64,000 nt of DNA from Bdellovibrio bacteriovorus (GCF_001592755.1 NZ_LUKF01000020.1:1-64000); one strand, 5' to 3'. Shown: positions 45,436-54,591, numbered from the stretch's first letter. The notes: generated by a model not told the origin, from the letters alone. Numbers and translations: made by a program.

Positions 45436-46433
45436 AGCTACTTATTCTGATTTTAAGTCTTCTTATCTTTTCATCCAGCACTTTTGCGAATGACTGCGAA
45501 GAAAGAAGGGGAGCTCTTGATTTTGGTTCTGGAACTACGAAAGCCTTTGCCGCGGTTGTGGATACTTGCGCCAAGAAGATCATCTCTGTCCTGTATGAAG
45601 ACCGGTTGCCGTTGGCCCTTAACGAAGCTTTAGAAAAATCTCCCAAAAAAGAAATTCCCGCGACCACGGTGCAAGAGGCTTTTCCAAAAATAAAAAACTT
45701 CGTGACGAAGATGAAAGAGCTGCAAGTCACACGCATTCAAGGCGTCGCTACTTCGGTTTTTCGCGTTGCTAAAAATGGCAAGGCCACAGCGCAAATGATC
45801 TCGGAAGAAGTGGGTGTTCCTGTGCAGATTATTTCGCAGGAACGAGAAGCGGAGCTGGGATATTGGTCAGCCTTGGCGCAAAAAAAAGTGGAACCTTCAG
45901 AATTGATGGTGGTTTGGGATATTGGCGGGGGCTCCATGCAAATGTATGCCCGCACTAAGGACAAAGTTCATATCTATCAAGGTGATTTAGCTTCGGTGAC
46001 TTTTAAAAATAAAATTTTGCAGGTCTTGCAGTTTAAAAATCCGGCGGAAGTTTCTTCGCCGAATCCTTTGGGACGCCAGAAAGAGGCGGCTTTGCAACTG
46101 GCGAAAAATCATGCCTATTTGAATGTGCCTAAGTTTTTCAAAGACAACGCCACTCAAGCTCGTTGGATCGGAGTTGGAGGTGTGTTGTCGGCATCAGTGC
46201 AAAGGCAAGCACATCCTTCAGGGCACGACTTTACTGAAAATCAGCTGAGTGAGGCCTTGAAAAGACGGGCTCCGCTGAGTGACAGTCAGCTTGAAGGTGA
46301 TTATAAAATTTCCGATGTTTCTAATCTAGCTTTGGTTTTAGGTTATATGCAGGCCTTGAAAATTTCAAAAGTCGAGACCGTGCAAGCGTCTTTAGGGCAA
46401 GGTCTTATTTACCAAGGTCTTCATGCCAAATAG
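45432..46433 (+). CDS. Exported Ppx/GppA phosphatase homologue
   Basis: ATG 45432 overlaps the kefC stop (ATGA) and begins a signal peptide (LLILILSLLIFSSSTFA) of a 333-residue protein. The mature part has the actin-like phosphate motifs ALDFGSGTTKAF and WDIGGGSMQMYA and the TSVFRVAKNG segment of Ppx/GppA. Such enzymes normally act on polyphosphate or pppGpp in the cytoplasm, so export is unusual and the substrate is open. Confidence 0.82.
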   Translation: MKLLILILSLLIFSSSTFANDCEERRGALDFGSGTTKAFAAVVDTCAKKIISVLYEDRLPLALNEALEKSPKKEIPATTVQEAFPKIKNFVTKMKELQVTRIQGVATSVFRVAKNGKATAQMISEEVGVPVQIISQEREAELGYWSALAQKKVEPSELMVVWDIGGGSMQMYARTKDKVHIYQGDLASVTFKNKILQVLQFKNPAEVSSPNPLGRQKEAALQLAKNHAYLNVPKFFKDNATQARWIGVGGVLSASVQRQAHPSGHDFTENQLSEALKRRAPLSDSQLEGDYKISDVSNLALVLGYMQALKISKVETVQASLGQGLIYQGLHAK

Positions 46434-47567
46434 CTATTGAAGGTTGAGGATCGCGGCAGCGGGGGAGGACGTCGGCATGTCTTTATCATTAAGGACAATA
46501 ACTTCTCCGCCCTGACGGATCACTTCACAGGCGATGTCGTCCAAAATATCGTCATCCTTTGCATCCTGTTGCTTTTCATGAAAAGTGATCTCGGCACTTC
46601 CGCGGTGCAGTTGTCCCCAGATTTCGCTGTTATCACGAATAAATAAAGTTTTTACTTTTCCACCCAAAGCCGCTCGAGAGATTTTTACCAGATCATCGAT
46701 GACACGTTTTTGACGGGTCATTTCGTCAATCTCTAAGGTAGAGACGTTGCGCTGTTGAGACTGGTTCTTTTGAATGTGTAAATTCGCTTGGTGCGTGATT
46801 GCTTCAATGCGGGGGATTCCTTTTGTGGGATCAATCTTGCATAAAATAGGTTCCCCATGCGCCGACACTTCTTTATATGCGTGAAAGATAATGTCGCTAG
46901 TGAAGACGAACAAAGGCAAAGTTTTATAACCGGTTTCTTTCGATATCTTTGATTCAATCCATTTTAAAAAAAGTTTTCCGCTGGATTTTTTCTTTAAATG
47001 ATTGTCTTGAGTTCCGCGACCACGTGAGTGTGATTTCAAGTGAGGAATCTGAAAAGTTTCGGTCTCATCCTGATATTTCCAGTGCATACTGTTGCTATGT
47101 TGACCGTGGTGATAAAGGAAGGTGTGAACCTCGCTGCCACGACTGCCATCACAGCTAAAAAGAACTGCTTCAGACGGTGTTAGCACCAGAGCATGGTAGG
47201 TGTTGTGCCCTTGCAGGTCTTCGATCAAAGGCTTTAGATGGAACGATTCGGCGACGACGACTTTTGAAGGCAGCTCGTGGCCCGCAACGTAATAACCAGT
47301 CCAATGCTTATTGACAAAAATCGCCAAACCTTCTTTTTCCGATTCTAAAAATTCAGCCGGATTAAAGTTATAGAGGGCGTCGAGAAGTTCCTGGTGTCGT
47401 TCTTTCCTTTGGTCGTAAGAAAGCAGATGCACGGCACGACGGACCAGCGCCTCGTATTCCATTTGTAAAGTCTTCGACGGCATCGCCGGGACATAAATGG
47501 AGATACAGGGACCATCCTGGACGGATGTAAGACGTAAAAGATCATCGTGTGTCATCTTTTCTATCAT
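46434..47567 (-). CDS. baeRF family protein (bacterial release-factor-like)
   Basis: The 377-residue protein opens with SVQDGPCISIYVPAMPS and contains LAIFVNKHWTGYYV and ALVLTPSEAVLFSCDG, the pattern of the bacterial archaeo-eukaryotic release-factor-like (baeRF family 3) proteins. A C-terminal region with LFIRDNSEIWG and GGEVIVLNDKDMP completes it. These proteins are predicted to act on stalled ribosomes or RNA; no experiment is known to me for this one. Divergent from another baeRF-type gene. Confidence 0.75.
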   Translation of the reverse strand: MIEKMTHDDLLRLTSVQDGPCISIYVPAMPSKTLQMEYEALVRRAVHLLSYDQRKERHQELLDALYNFNPAEFLESEKEGLAIFVNKHWTGYYVAGHELPSKVVVAESFHLKPLIEDLQGHNTYHALVLTPSEAVLFSCDGSRGSEVHTFLYHHGQHSNSMHWKYQDETETFQIPHLKSHSRGRGTQDNHLKKKSSGKLFLKWIESKISKETGYKTLPLFVFTSDIIFHAYKEVSAHGEPILCKIDPTKGIPRIEAITHQANLHIQKNQSQQRNVSTLEIDEMTRQKRVIDDLVKISRAALGGKVKTLFIRDNSEIWGQLHRGSAEITFHEKQQDAKDDDILDDIACEVIRQGGEVIVLNDKDMPTSSPAAAILNLQ

Positions 47568-47697
47568 GTGTCCATTATCCGCTCAACCGACAAGGAACAC
47601 AAAAAGTCATTTGACAGTCCAGTGTGAGGAGTCATGTGGGGAAAACATCTTCACTTCACTACAATGAAAGAAGGCCCTCAAACATACAGCAGAGAGG

Positions 47698-48165
47698 ATG
47701 AACATGAAAACTTGGATTTGTGTCGTCAACCGTTCTGAAGCTAAGATTTTTGAACATGGAAACAACCGCTCCGCAGATGTGCAATTCGTCACAAAGCTGT
47801 CGAATCCTCGAGGCCGATTGAAAGCGCAGGATATCAACGCCGATAAACCTGGAAGCTTTGTATCTGGCTTTACCACTCATGGAATGGGGCGCGAGAAAAT
47901 TGATTCTCCGACAGAGCACGTCGCTCAAGAGTTTGCCAAACAAGTCTCTCAATTTCTGTACGATTCTTGTCAGCAGCACTTGTTCGAAGAACTCGTACTC
48001 ATCGCAGAGCCACAGTGTCTTGGGCGCTTACGCGGACTTTTAAGTAAAGAAGTACGTCAATGTATCGTCCAAGAGATTCCTAAAGATCTTGTGACCGCTG
48101 CGACCACGACGGATCTGAAAGAGCGTCTGAGGCCGATGTCTGATTTACGCTCTGCAACTATCTAA
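47698..48165 (+). CDS. Host-attachment-type (baeRF) protein
   Basis: The 155-residue soluble protein begins TWICVVNRSEAKIFE and ends with QEIPKDLVT before the last segment, matching the host-attachment protein family. That family is now regarded as a baeRF lineage related to eRF1 domains. There is no signal peptide or membrane segment, so a surface attachment role is doubtful despite the family name. An alternative start is ATG 47704. AGAGG precedes the first ATG. Confidence 0.82.
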   Translation: MNMKTWICVVNRSEAKIFEHGNNRSADVQFVTKLSNPRGRLKAQDINADKPGSFVSGFTTHGMGREKIDSPTEHVAQEFAKQVSQFLYDSCQQHLFEELVLIAEPQCLGRLRGLLSKEVRQCIVQEIPKDLVTAATTTDLKERLRPMSDLRSATI

Positions 48166-48176
48166 TTAGCTGACTA

Positions 48177-48209
48177 AGCGGCCGGTGATTTTCGTCGTCG
48201 ACCGCTTTT
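48177..48209 (+). terminator. Possible terminator
   Basis: An imperfect stem GCGG.../...CCGC is followed by TTTT. Pairing inside is weak. Confidence 0.4.
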
Positions 48210-48278
48210 CCGCTCTGCGTGCCGCAGTGAGGCCATAAAAAATCTTTGTTTTGAAAAATTCCTGCTCTAAGTAAGAAT

Positions 48279-49559
48279 GTGTCCATGTCAAAACATGCAC
48301 TTCTATCGTTGATCATCCCTTTTTTAACAACAAGCCCTGCCTTTTCAGCCACACTTCAAGAAGCTTATCAGTCCGCTTTACAGAAGAATGAAACTGTCGG
48401 TTTGCAAAACGCCAAAGTCACTCAAGCCAAAGAACGGGTTTCGCAATTGCGCGGCGGTTTGTACCCACAAATTTCAGCTAAGGCGACGTACTTCATGCAA
48501 CCGGAAGCGAAAGATCCCTTAGCTCAAGAGATCTTTCCGGACCGTCAGACGACGGTGGCGCTTTCTGCGAATCAGGTTTTATTCCGAGGCCTGCGAGAGT
48601 TTGCCGGCATCCGCCAACAGAAAGATCTTTTAGAATCTCAAGAAGAAGCGCGCAATCAGGCGCTTTTGCAGCTTTATCAAGATGTCGCTAATTCCTATTT
48701 GAATATTCTGACACTCGAGCAGGATTTGAAAAACCTGGAAGTGCAAATCAAGCTTTATGATGAGCGCGTTTCTGAATTGAGTGGACGTGTTCGTCGCGGA
48801 GAATCTAATTCCACCGAGGTTTTGACGGCGCAGTCCAGTCAAGCCGGCTTGAAAGCCGAATCACAAATCGTCAGCGGAAATCTGAAAATGGCCCGCGAGC
48901 TTTTTGCCTTTATCACGGGCCTGCCAGCGAATGAGTCTTTAACGGACCCGGCACTCACGAAAAATAAAAGCATCAACTCTTTGGATTATTATCTGAAGCG
49001 CATTGAAGAACGTTACGACGTGAAGTCAGCGCGCGAACTTTATAATGCCGCAGAGGAAGATGTGAAGATCGCAAAAGGGGCGCATTGGCCTTCGTTAGAT
49101 GTGGCGGGCAATTATTATTTGAAGCGTCCTGAAGGATTCAGTGAAGACTTAAAGTGGGACGTGCAGTTCACTTTGACTTTACCGATCTTTGAAGGCGGCA
49201 CCACGCAGGCGAAAGTGCGCGAAGCGGCCTCAAGAAAAATTGAAGCCGATCTGACTTTAGCGCGTTTGCGTCGCCAAGCGGATCAAGAAATTCGGGCCTA
49301 TTATGAAAATTATCAATCTCGTTTAAACCAAGTGGCAGCCTTGGAAAAGGCCACCAGCTTGTCCGAGAAAAACTATCAAGTGCTTCAGCGTGATTACCGT
49401 CGGGGCCTGTCCCGCAACGTCGATGTACAAATCGCGTTAACGGATTTTCGTGTGGCCTCACGCGCTTTAGACCAAGCGCGCTTTGCGGCTCAATCTGAAC
49501 TTGTTCGTTTGCAAATTGCGGCGGCCGAAATGATCGCGCCGGCAGTGAAGGAAGACTAG
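48279..49559 (+). CDS. TolC-family outer membrane efflux protein
   Basis: This precursor of about 426 residues has a signal peptide ending SPAFS and two internally repeated outer-membrane-efflux domains rich in long helices, as in TolC. It forms the exit duct of a tripartite pump. GTG 48279 or ATG 48285 may be the start. Its stop is 3 bp from the RND transporter gene, so the two are co-transcribed. Confidence 0.92.
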   Translation: MSMSKHALLSLIIPFLTTSPAFSATLQEAYQSALQKNETVGLQNAKVTQAKERVSQLRGGLYPQISAKATYFMQPEAKDPLAQEIFPDRQTTVALSANQVLFRGLREFAGIRQQKDLLESQEEARNQALLQLYQDVANSYLNILTLEQDLKNLEVQIKLYDERVSELSGRVRRGESNSTEVLTAQSSQAGLKAESQIVSGNLKMARELFAFITGLPANESLTDPALTKNKSINSLDYYLKRIEERYDVKSARELYNAAEEDVKIAKGAHWPSLDVAGNYYLKRPEGFSEDLKWDVQFTLTLPIFEGGTTQAKVREAASRKIEADLTLARLRRQADQEIRAYYENYQSRLNQVAALEKATSLSEKNYQVLQRDYRRGLSRNVDVQIALTDFRVASRALDQARFAAQSELVRLQIAAAEMIAPAVKED

Positions 49560-49562
49560 ACA

Positions 49563-52500
49563 ATGACTTTATCTGATTTATCAATCCGTAAGCCCGTATT
49601 TGCCTGGATGTTGATGTTTGGCTTGATCGTATTCGGGGCGATCAGCTTTATGCGCATGGGGGTCAGTGAGCTTCCCGACGTGGACTTCCCAGTCATCTCT
49701 CTTTCAGTTCGATACGAAGGAGCGGCACCAGAAGTGATGGAAGCCGACGTCATCGATCCGATCGAAGATGCCTTGATTAGTATTCAAGGGGTGAAAAATA
49801 TCACCTCCATTGCGCGCAATAGTACGGCGGATGTGACGATCGAGTTTGATCTTGAGGTCAATATCGATGTGGCCTTCCAAGACGTTCAGGCGAAGATGGC
49901 GCAAATTCAAGGCGCCCTGCCTCAGGATATGGATCCTCCGACAGTGATGAAAATCAATCCGGAAGATTTCCCGATCATGTGGTTGTCGGTTTCAAGTAAC
50001 CAAATGCCTTTGCAGGATATGATGGTGTACGTGAACGACCAGATTCGTGATCGCTTAACCACGGTTCCTGGCGTAGGGAATCTTTGGATGCCCGGTTACT
50101 TAGAACCTAATCTGCGTGTGTGGGTGCGTAACGAAGATCTGCATAAATATGCTCTTTCTGTCTCGGACGTCGTTACGACTTTACGTAACGAACATGCGGA
50201 ACCACCAGCAGGTCGAGCAGAATATAATAAGACGGAATACAGTCTGCGCACCTTAGGCGAAGCGAAAAAGCTAGATCAGTTCCACAATATCCTCGTGAAT
50301 TCTCGCGGCGGGGGCCCCAACTACAGTCCGATTCCGTTAGAGCGCGTTGCTGACTTTAAAGAAGGCACCGTCGACGTTGTCCAGTTCGCGCGGGCCAATG
50401 GAAAGTTTGCCGTCGGTCTGGGCGTAGTTAAACAGCGTGGATCGAATGCGGTGTCCGTCGCACATGCGGTGAAGGATCGTATCGTCGAGATCCAAAAGAC
50501 GTTGCCTGAGGGCATGCAAATAGTCGTGAACTATGATGGAACGAAGTTCGTTGAAGAATCCGTTCATGAATTGGTTCTGACTTTGATTTTGGCGGCGATT
50601 TTAACTTCCTTGGTGTGTTGGCTGTTCTTAGGATCTTGGTCTTCGACGTTCAACGTCTTGTTGGCGATTCCGACTTCGGTTTTAGGAAGCTTTATTATTC
50701 TATACTTCGCGGGCTTTACGCTGAATATCTTCACGTTGATGGGCTTGAGTTTGGCGATCGGTATCGTCGTCGATGACGCGATCATGGTCTTAGAAAACAT
50801 CATCCGTCACTTAGAGATGGGAAAAAAGAAGAAGGAAGCGGCCTTGGTCGGTGCCAGAGAGATCACGTTTGCAGCGATGGCCGCCTCCGTGTCTTTGGTG
50901 GCGATCTTCTTGCCTATTGCCTTTATGGAAGGTTTGATCGGTCGCTTCTTATTCCAATTCGGTGTGACGATGAGTGCGGCGGTGATGATTTCACTTCTCG
51001 AAGCTTTGACGTTGACTCCGATGCGTGCGTCGCAGTTTGTTGAATCAGGTGAACGAACAACTCGTATTGGAAGAACCTTTGAAGCCGGGTACGAGCGTCT
51101 GCATGATCTTTATACAAGATCATTGAAGGTGTCGCTAAATCACCGCTGGAAAGTTATTTTCGCCTCTTTGATTTTCTTCGTTCTGAGCTTCGGTTCTGTG
51201 GCTTTCTTAAAAGGAGAGTTTCAACCAGCACAGGATCAGAGCTCGTTGATGATTCAAATCAGCAACCCGCCGAAGTCGGCCATTTCTTTTACGGACGAAA
51301 AAGTAAAAGTGATTGAAGACTTCCTTCATAAACGCAACGAAGTGAAATCAACCTTCGTGGCCGCCGGTGGTTTCACAGGTGGTGAGGCGAATAACGCCAT
51401 CATCTTTGTGGATTTAAAACCCAAAGGCGAGCGTGGGAAAGATCCTGAAAAAGGAAAAGAACTTTCTCAGCAACAGTTTATCGAAGTGGTGCGTGAATAC
51501 CTTAATAAAACCATTCCAGATGCGAAGCCTCAGGTGCAAGATCCATCAACGCAAGGATTCGGTGGGGGCGGTGGTAAGGGCTTCCCCGTGGAATTCAGTA
51601 TTCAAGGACCGAACTGGAACGAGTTGGGTAAGTACTCTGAAACCATCGTTGAAGAACTTAAGAATAAGAAAATCATGACGGATGTAAGTTCGGACTATCA
51701 AGCCGGTGCTCCAGAAATCCAAGTGATTCCGAATCGCAAAAAGGCTTCTGACCGTGGTGTGAGTGTGATTGCTATCGGTGAAGTCTTAAATGCGATGATG
51801 GGTGGGGTGGTTGTGGGTAGCTATGAAAAAGGCGGCCACCGCTATGATATTCGCGTGAAGATGGCAGAAAACGGACAAGCACCTCACGAACGTATCCGTC
51901 AGTTGAAGGTTCGTAACAACCGTGGTGAGCTTGTGCCTATTGCGGATGTCGTCGATATCAAAGAAGCTTCCGTGGCTTCGACGATTTCTCGTAAGAACCG
52001 TCAACGTTCGATCATCATTTACGGAAACATGGGACCGGGATTGAGTCAGCAGCAAGCTTCGGATCAAGCGATGGCCGCGGCTCGAAAAATTCTGCCGCAA
52101 GAATACAAAGTCATTATCAGCGGATCGGCCGAAGAGTTCCAGCAAAGCTTTATCAGCTTGATCTTTGCTTTGATCATGGGATTTGTTGTTGCCTACATGG
52201 TACTGGCGTCGCAGTTCAATAGTTTTATTGATCCGATCACGGTCTTTATGGCGTTGCCGTTTAGTTTCTCGGGTGCTTTCTTGGCACTCTTGATCGGCGG
52301 TCAGTCACTGAATATCTTCAGTATGATTGGTTTGATCTTGCTCATGGGTATCGTGAAAAAGAACTCGATCTTGCTTGTGGACTTTACGAATCAACGTCGC
52401 GACACCGAACATGTTTCGGTTCATCAGGCCTTGATCGAAGCCTGTCCGACACGTCTGCGTCCTATCTTGATGACATCGTTTGCGACTATCGCCGGTGCGG

Positions 52501-52676
52501 TGCCAGCAGCGCTCAGTCTTGGACCGGGAGCGGAAGCGCGTCAACCCATGGCCATCGCGGTGATCGGGGGCGTTTTTGTTTCGACGTTCTTGACTCTTTA
52601 TGTGGTGCCTTGTGTGTACAGTCTTTTTGCACGCTGGGACCGTCGTGAAAGACATCGCGACGAAGTCGAAGCCTAA
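49563..52676 (+). CDS. RND-family efflux transporter
   Basis: The 1037-residue pump has twelve membrane segments and two large periplasmic loops. The proton-relay Asp pair is present in IGIVVDDAIMVLEN. The second half has the matching GIVKKNSILLVDF. N-terminal LSIRKPVFAWML and SELPDVDFPV are typical of the HAE1-like/MdtB-type group. It should work with the preceding TolC homologue, but no membrane-fusion protein gene lies in this operon. A strong terminator follows. Confidence 0.94.
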   Translation: MTLSDLSIRKPVFAWMLMFGLIVFGAISFMRMGVSELPDVDFPVISLSVRYEGAAPEVMEADVIDPIEDALISIQGVKNITSIARNSTADVTIEFDLEVNIDVAFQDVQAKMAQIQGALPQDMDPPTVMKINPEDFPIMWLSVSSNQMPLQDMMVYVNDQIRDRLTTVPGVGNLWMPGYLEPNLRVWVRNEDLHKYALSVSDVVTTLRNEHAEPPAGRAEYNKTEYSLRTLGEAKKLDQFHNILVNSRGGGPNYSPIPLERVADFKEGTVDVVQFARANGKFAVGLGVVKQRGSNAVSVAHAVKDRIVEIQKTLPEGMQIVVNYDGTKFVEESVHELVLTLILAAILTSLVCWLFLGSWSSTFNVLLAIPTSVLGSFIILYFAGFTLNIFTLMGLSLAIGIVVDDAIMVLENIIRHLEMGKKKKEAALVGAREITFAAMAASVSLVAIFLPIAFMEGLIGRFLFQFGVTMSAAVMISLLEALTLTPMRASQFVESGERTTRIGRTFEAGYERLHDLYTRSLKVSLNHRWKVIFASLIFFVLSFGSVAFLKGEFQPAQDQSSLMIQISNPPKSAISFTDEKVKVIEDFLHKRNEVKSTFVAAGGFTGGEANNAIIFVDLKPKGERGKDPEKGKELSQQQFIEVVREYLNKTIPDAKPQVQDPSTQGFGGGGGKGFPVEFSIQGPNWNELGKYSETIVEELKNKKIMTDVSSDYQAGAPEIQVIPNRKKASDRGVSVIAIGEVLNAMMGGVVVGSYEKGGHRYDIRVKMAENGQAPHERIRQLKVRNNRGELVPIADVVDIKEASVASTISRKNRQRSIIIYGNMGPGLSQQQASDQAMAAARKILPQEYKVIISGSAEEFQQSFISLIFALIMGFVVAYMVLASQFNSFIDPITVFMALPFSFSGAFLALLIGGQSLNIFSMIGLILLMGIVKKNSILLVDFTNQRRDTEHVSVHQALIEACPTRLRPILMTSFATIAGAVPAALSLGPGAEARQPMAIAVIGGVFVSTFLTLYVVPCVYSLFARWDRRERHRDEVEA

Positions 52677-52702
52677 GCCTTAGTAAATGCAAAAAGTCAG
52701 AA

Positions 52703-52732
52703 GGGCTCTTGAGAAATCAAGAGCCTTTTTTA
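52703..52732 (+). terminator. Terminator of tolC-RND operon
   Basis: GGCTCTTGA (52704-52712) pairs with TCAAGAGCC (52717-52725) around GAAA, followed by a T run. Confidence 0.95.
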
Positions 52733-52781
52733 TTTTGCCCCAAGTCGAGTGGACATTTCGCCCCGTCAAATCACCGACACA

Positions 52782-53003
52782 TCAGTGGTATTCGTCAGGA
52801 TTTTTTGGAGTTTTACTCCAGGCGGGAGGATCACTGGCAGGAAATGACTCCATCGAACTTTCGTTGACCTCGTCATATTCGTCCTCATCGCGAAATGCTT
52901 CTCTTCGTTTGCTGAGAGTCTCTTTTTTTGCCATCGTTCTGGTGGCTACGGCGCCCAGACAAACACCCAATGATAATAAGAATAGTCCTTTTAGTGTGCT
53001 CAT
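52782..53003 (-). CDS. Small membrane-anchored FPASDPP-motif protein
   Basis: ATG 53003 gives 73 residues: one N-terminal membrane helix (LKGLFLLSLGVCLGAVA) and an acidic tail with ESSMESFPASDPPAW. This SFPASDPP motif is widespread in tiny bacterial proteins of unknown function. No Shine-Dalgarno is visible, and a -24/-12 motif sits so close that transcription would begin at the ATG, suggesting a leaderless mRNA. Confidence 0.7.
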   Translation of the reverse strand: MSTLKGLFLLSLGVCLGAVATRTMAKKETLSKRREAFRDEDEYDEVNESSMESFPASDPPAWSKTPKNPDEYH

Positions 53004-53015
53004 GCTTTGAATCGA

Positions 53016-53031
53016 TGCAAGATTCGGCCCA
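53016..53031 (-). promoter_or_regulatory. Sigma-54 (-24/-12) promoter motif
   Basis: The minus strand reads TGGGCC-GAATC-TTGCA, a near-consensus match with exact spacing. The predicted start is about 53005, just before the ATG at 53003. Confidence 0.7.
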
Positions 53032-53124
53032 CCGTTAATTAACACGTTACTTTTTTGTCAATTGAGCTTCTTTAACGAAACCTTGAGCATAGGACCACTA
53101 ACAAAAAACCAACAAGGAGAACTC

Positions 53125-53664
53125 ATGAATACAAAACAATGTGTATCCGCTTTATTGCTCGCAACTTCATTCACTTTCGCAACGGCCCACGCCGCGACTT
53201 ATACAGACGGTGAGATCATGGAGATCATGAAAGTGGCCAATGAAGCGGAAATTGATGCGGGCGACATGGCTGAAGATAAAGCGAAGAATTCTGAAGTGAA
53301 AGACTTTGCTAAGCACATGATGGAAGAGCACAAGAAAAATAAAAAGGAAGGGAAGTCTGTTTCAAAAGACGCTAAAATTAAAATGAAATCCAGCGCGAAA
53401 AGTAAAGAGCTGGAAAAAGATGCGAAGAACAAGTTGAGCGGTCTTAAAAAAATGAAGGATGAAAACTTCGATAAGACTTACATCACTCAACAAATCGAAA
53501 TGCACCAAGCTCTTTTGACGGAATTGGATTCAAGCCTGATTCCTTCAGCTCAAGATCCAAAATTGAAAACGTTCTTGGAAGAGACAAAAACACACGTGCA
53601 AGAACACTTGACGAAAGCTCAAGAGATTCAGCAAAAAATGGGTCCTGCAAATCAGACAATGTAA
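53125..53664 (+). CDS. DUF4142 periplasmic protein
   Basis: ATG 53125 with AAGGAG gives a 179-residue precursor with a signal peptide ending THAA-like (ATAHAATY). The mature helical bundle has NEAEIDAGDMAEDKAKN, FAKHMMEEHKK and IEMHQALLTELD, the ferritin-like DUF4142 pattern. Function is not established; members are often stress-induced. It diverges from the FPASDPP gene. Confidence 0.88.
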   Translation: MNTKQCVSALLLATSFTFATAHAATYTDGEIMEIMKVANEAEIDAGDMAEDKAKNSEVKDFAKHMMEEHKKNKKEGKSVSKDAKIKMKSSAKSKELEKDAKNKLSGLKKMKDENFDKTYITQQIEMHQALLTELDSSLIPSAQDPKLKTFLEETKTHVQEHLTKAQEIQQKMGPANQTM

Positions 53665-53676
53665 TAAGATATGAGG

Positions 53677-53712
53677 GAATCCGTCTCTGCAACGGGGACG
53701 GATTCTTCGATT
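53677..53712 (+). terminator. Terminator after DUF4142 gene
   Basis: GAATCCGTC (53677-53685) pairs with GACGGATTC (53697-53705); only a few T residues follow. Confidence 0.65.
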
Positions 53713-53846
53713 TAGCTTTTAAAGAAGCTGTAATAAGCGGCCACCGCTAGAATAATCCCGATAATAAATAACCAGACAGAGTGAGCCAGAAAAAACTTAA
53801 AGGGTGTGGGAACATCTTTTTGGTTCTTGTCTTTTTCTTCAGGCAT
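53712..53846 (-). CDS. 44-residue single-span membrane protein
   Basis: ATG 53846, preceded by GGAGG, starts MPEEKDKNQKD. One C-terminal membrane helix (SVWLFIIGIILAVAAYY) follows and the protein ends FKS. It is hydrophilic in front and membrane-anchored behind. No family was recognised. A terminator upstream separates it from the carbonic anhydrase gene. Confidence 0.65.
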   Translation of the reverse strand: MPEEKDKNQKDVPTPFKFFLAHSVWLFIIGIILAVAAYYSFFKS

Positions 53847-53910
53847 GCGTCCTCCGATACCGCCAGTATCTCGTGATGCAAAGACCTTGTAAATTTGTAG
53901 CTTCGCAAAT

Positions 53911-53938
53911 GAAAAAGGCTCTTGTGCCGAGCCTTTGT
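53911..53938 (-). terminator. Terminator of carbonic anhydrase gene
   Basis: GGCTC (53917-53921) pairs with GAGCC (53929-53933), extended by A/T pairs. The T run lies on the minus strand side. Confidence 0.8.
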
Positions 53939-53952
53939 TATTTTCCAGATTT

Positions 53953-54591
53953 TTAGTAAGGAATCGGAGTGAATGATTCCGTCTTCTCGTTGAACTCCAA
54001 GAGCTCACCCTTTTCGATATCGAAATAAACCCCTAATAGTGTCAAACCACGTTTTTCGATGGCTTCGGCAACAAAGGGGAAAGATTTCAGATTCTCTAGT
54101 GAGGTGCGAATACTTTCGTGTTCACACAGTCTCCACAAAGGAACAGAGTCATCCGAAGAGGCCAAGGCAATCGCACGGGTTTTTGCAGGCTCAGCGATTT
54201 TCACCCATTGTTGAAGGAAACCTCCAGCAATCGTGTTTTCAGGATTTAAAAGAGCGCGGATACCGCCGCACTGACTGTGACCTAGAATGATCACCGTTTC
54301 GACTTGCAAATTGACGACCGCAAATTCGATCGCGGCACTCACCCCGTGACGACCTCCATCAGGATCACATGGCGGAACCAGATTTGCGACGTTACGAACT
54401 ACAAAAAGCTCACCCGGTCCTGCAGACGAAAGAATCGCAGGATCCACGCGTGAGTCCGAACATCCGATGATCAAAGTCTTAGGATTTTGGACATTTTGTA
54501 GCTTGCTGTATACAGAGTCTTCCCCTGCATAGAATTTTTCTTTGAATTGTCGAAAACCAGTAAGAAGGCGGGCAATTTCTTTTTTCAACAT
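53953..54591 (-). CDS. Beta-class carbonic anhydrase
   Basis: ATG 54591 (MLKKEIARLL) gives 212 residues. Zinc ligands are seen in IIGCSDSRVDP (Cys, with the catalytic Asp/Arg dyad) and LGHSQCGGI (His and Cys). It interconverts CO2 and bicarbonate, supporting pH balance and carboxylation. An in-frame extension to 54633 has no support. Confidence 0.95.
   Translation of the reverse strand: MLKKEIARLLTGFRQFKEKFYAGEDSVYSKLQNVQNPKTLIIGCSDSRVDPAILSSAGPGELFVVRNVANLVPPCDPDGGRHGVSAAIEFAVVNLQVETVIILGHSQCGGIRALLNPENTIAGGFLQQWVKIAEPAKTRAIALASSDDSVPLWRLCEHESIRTSLENLKSFPFVAEAIEKRGLTLLGVYFDIEKGELLEFNEKTESFTPIPY

Noticed and set aside
47698-48165. Host-attachment protein as a predation adhesin
   Set aside because: The protein is soluble without an export signal, and the family is better explained as baeRF-like.
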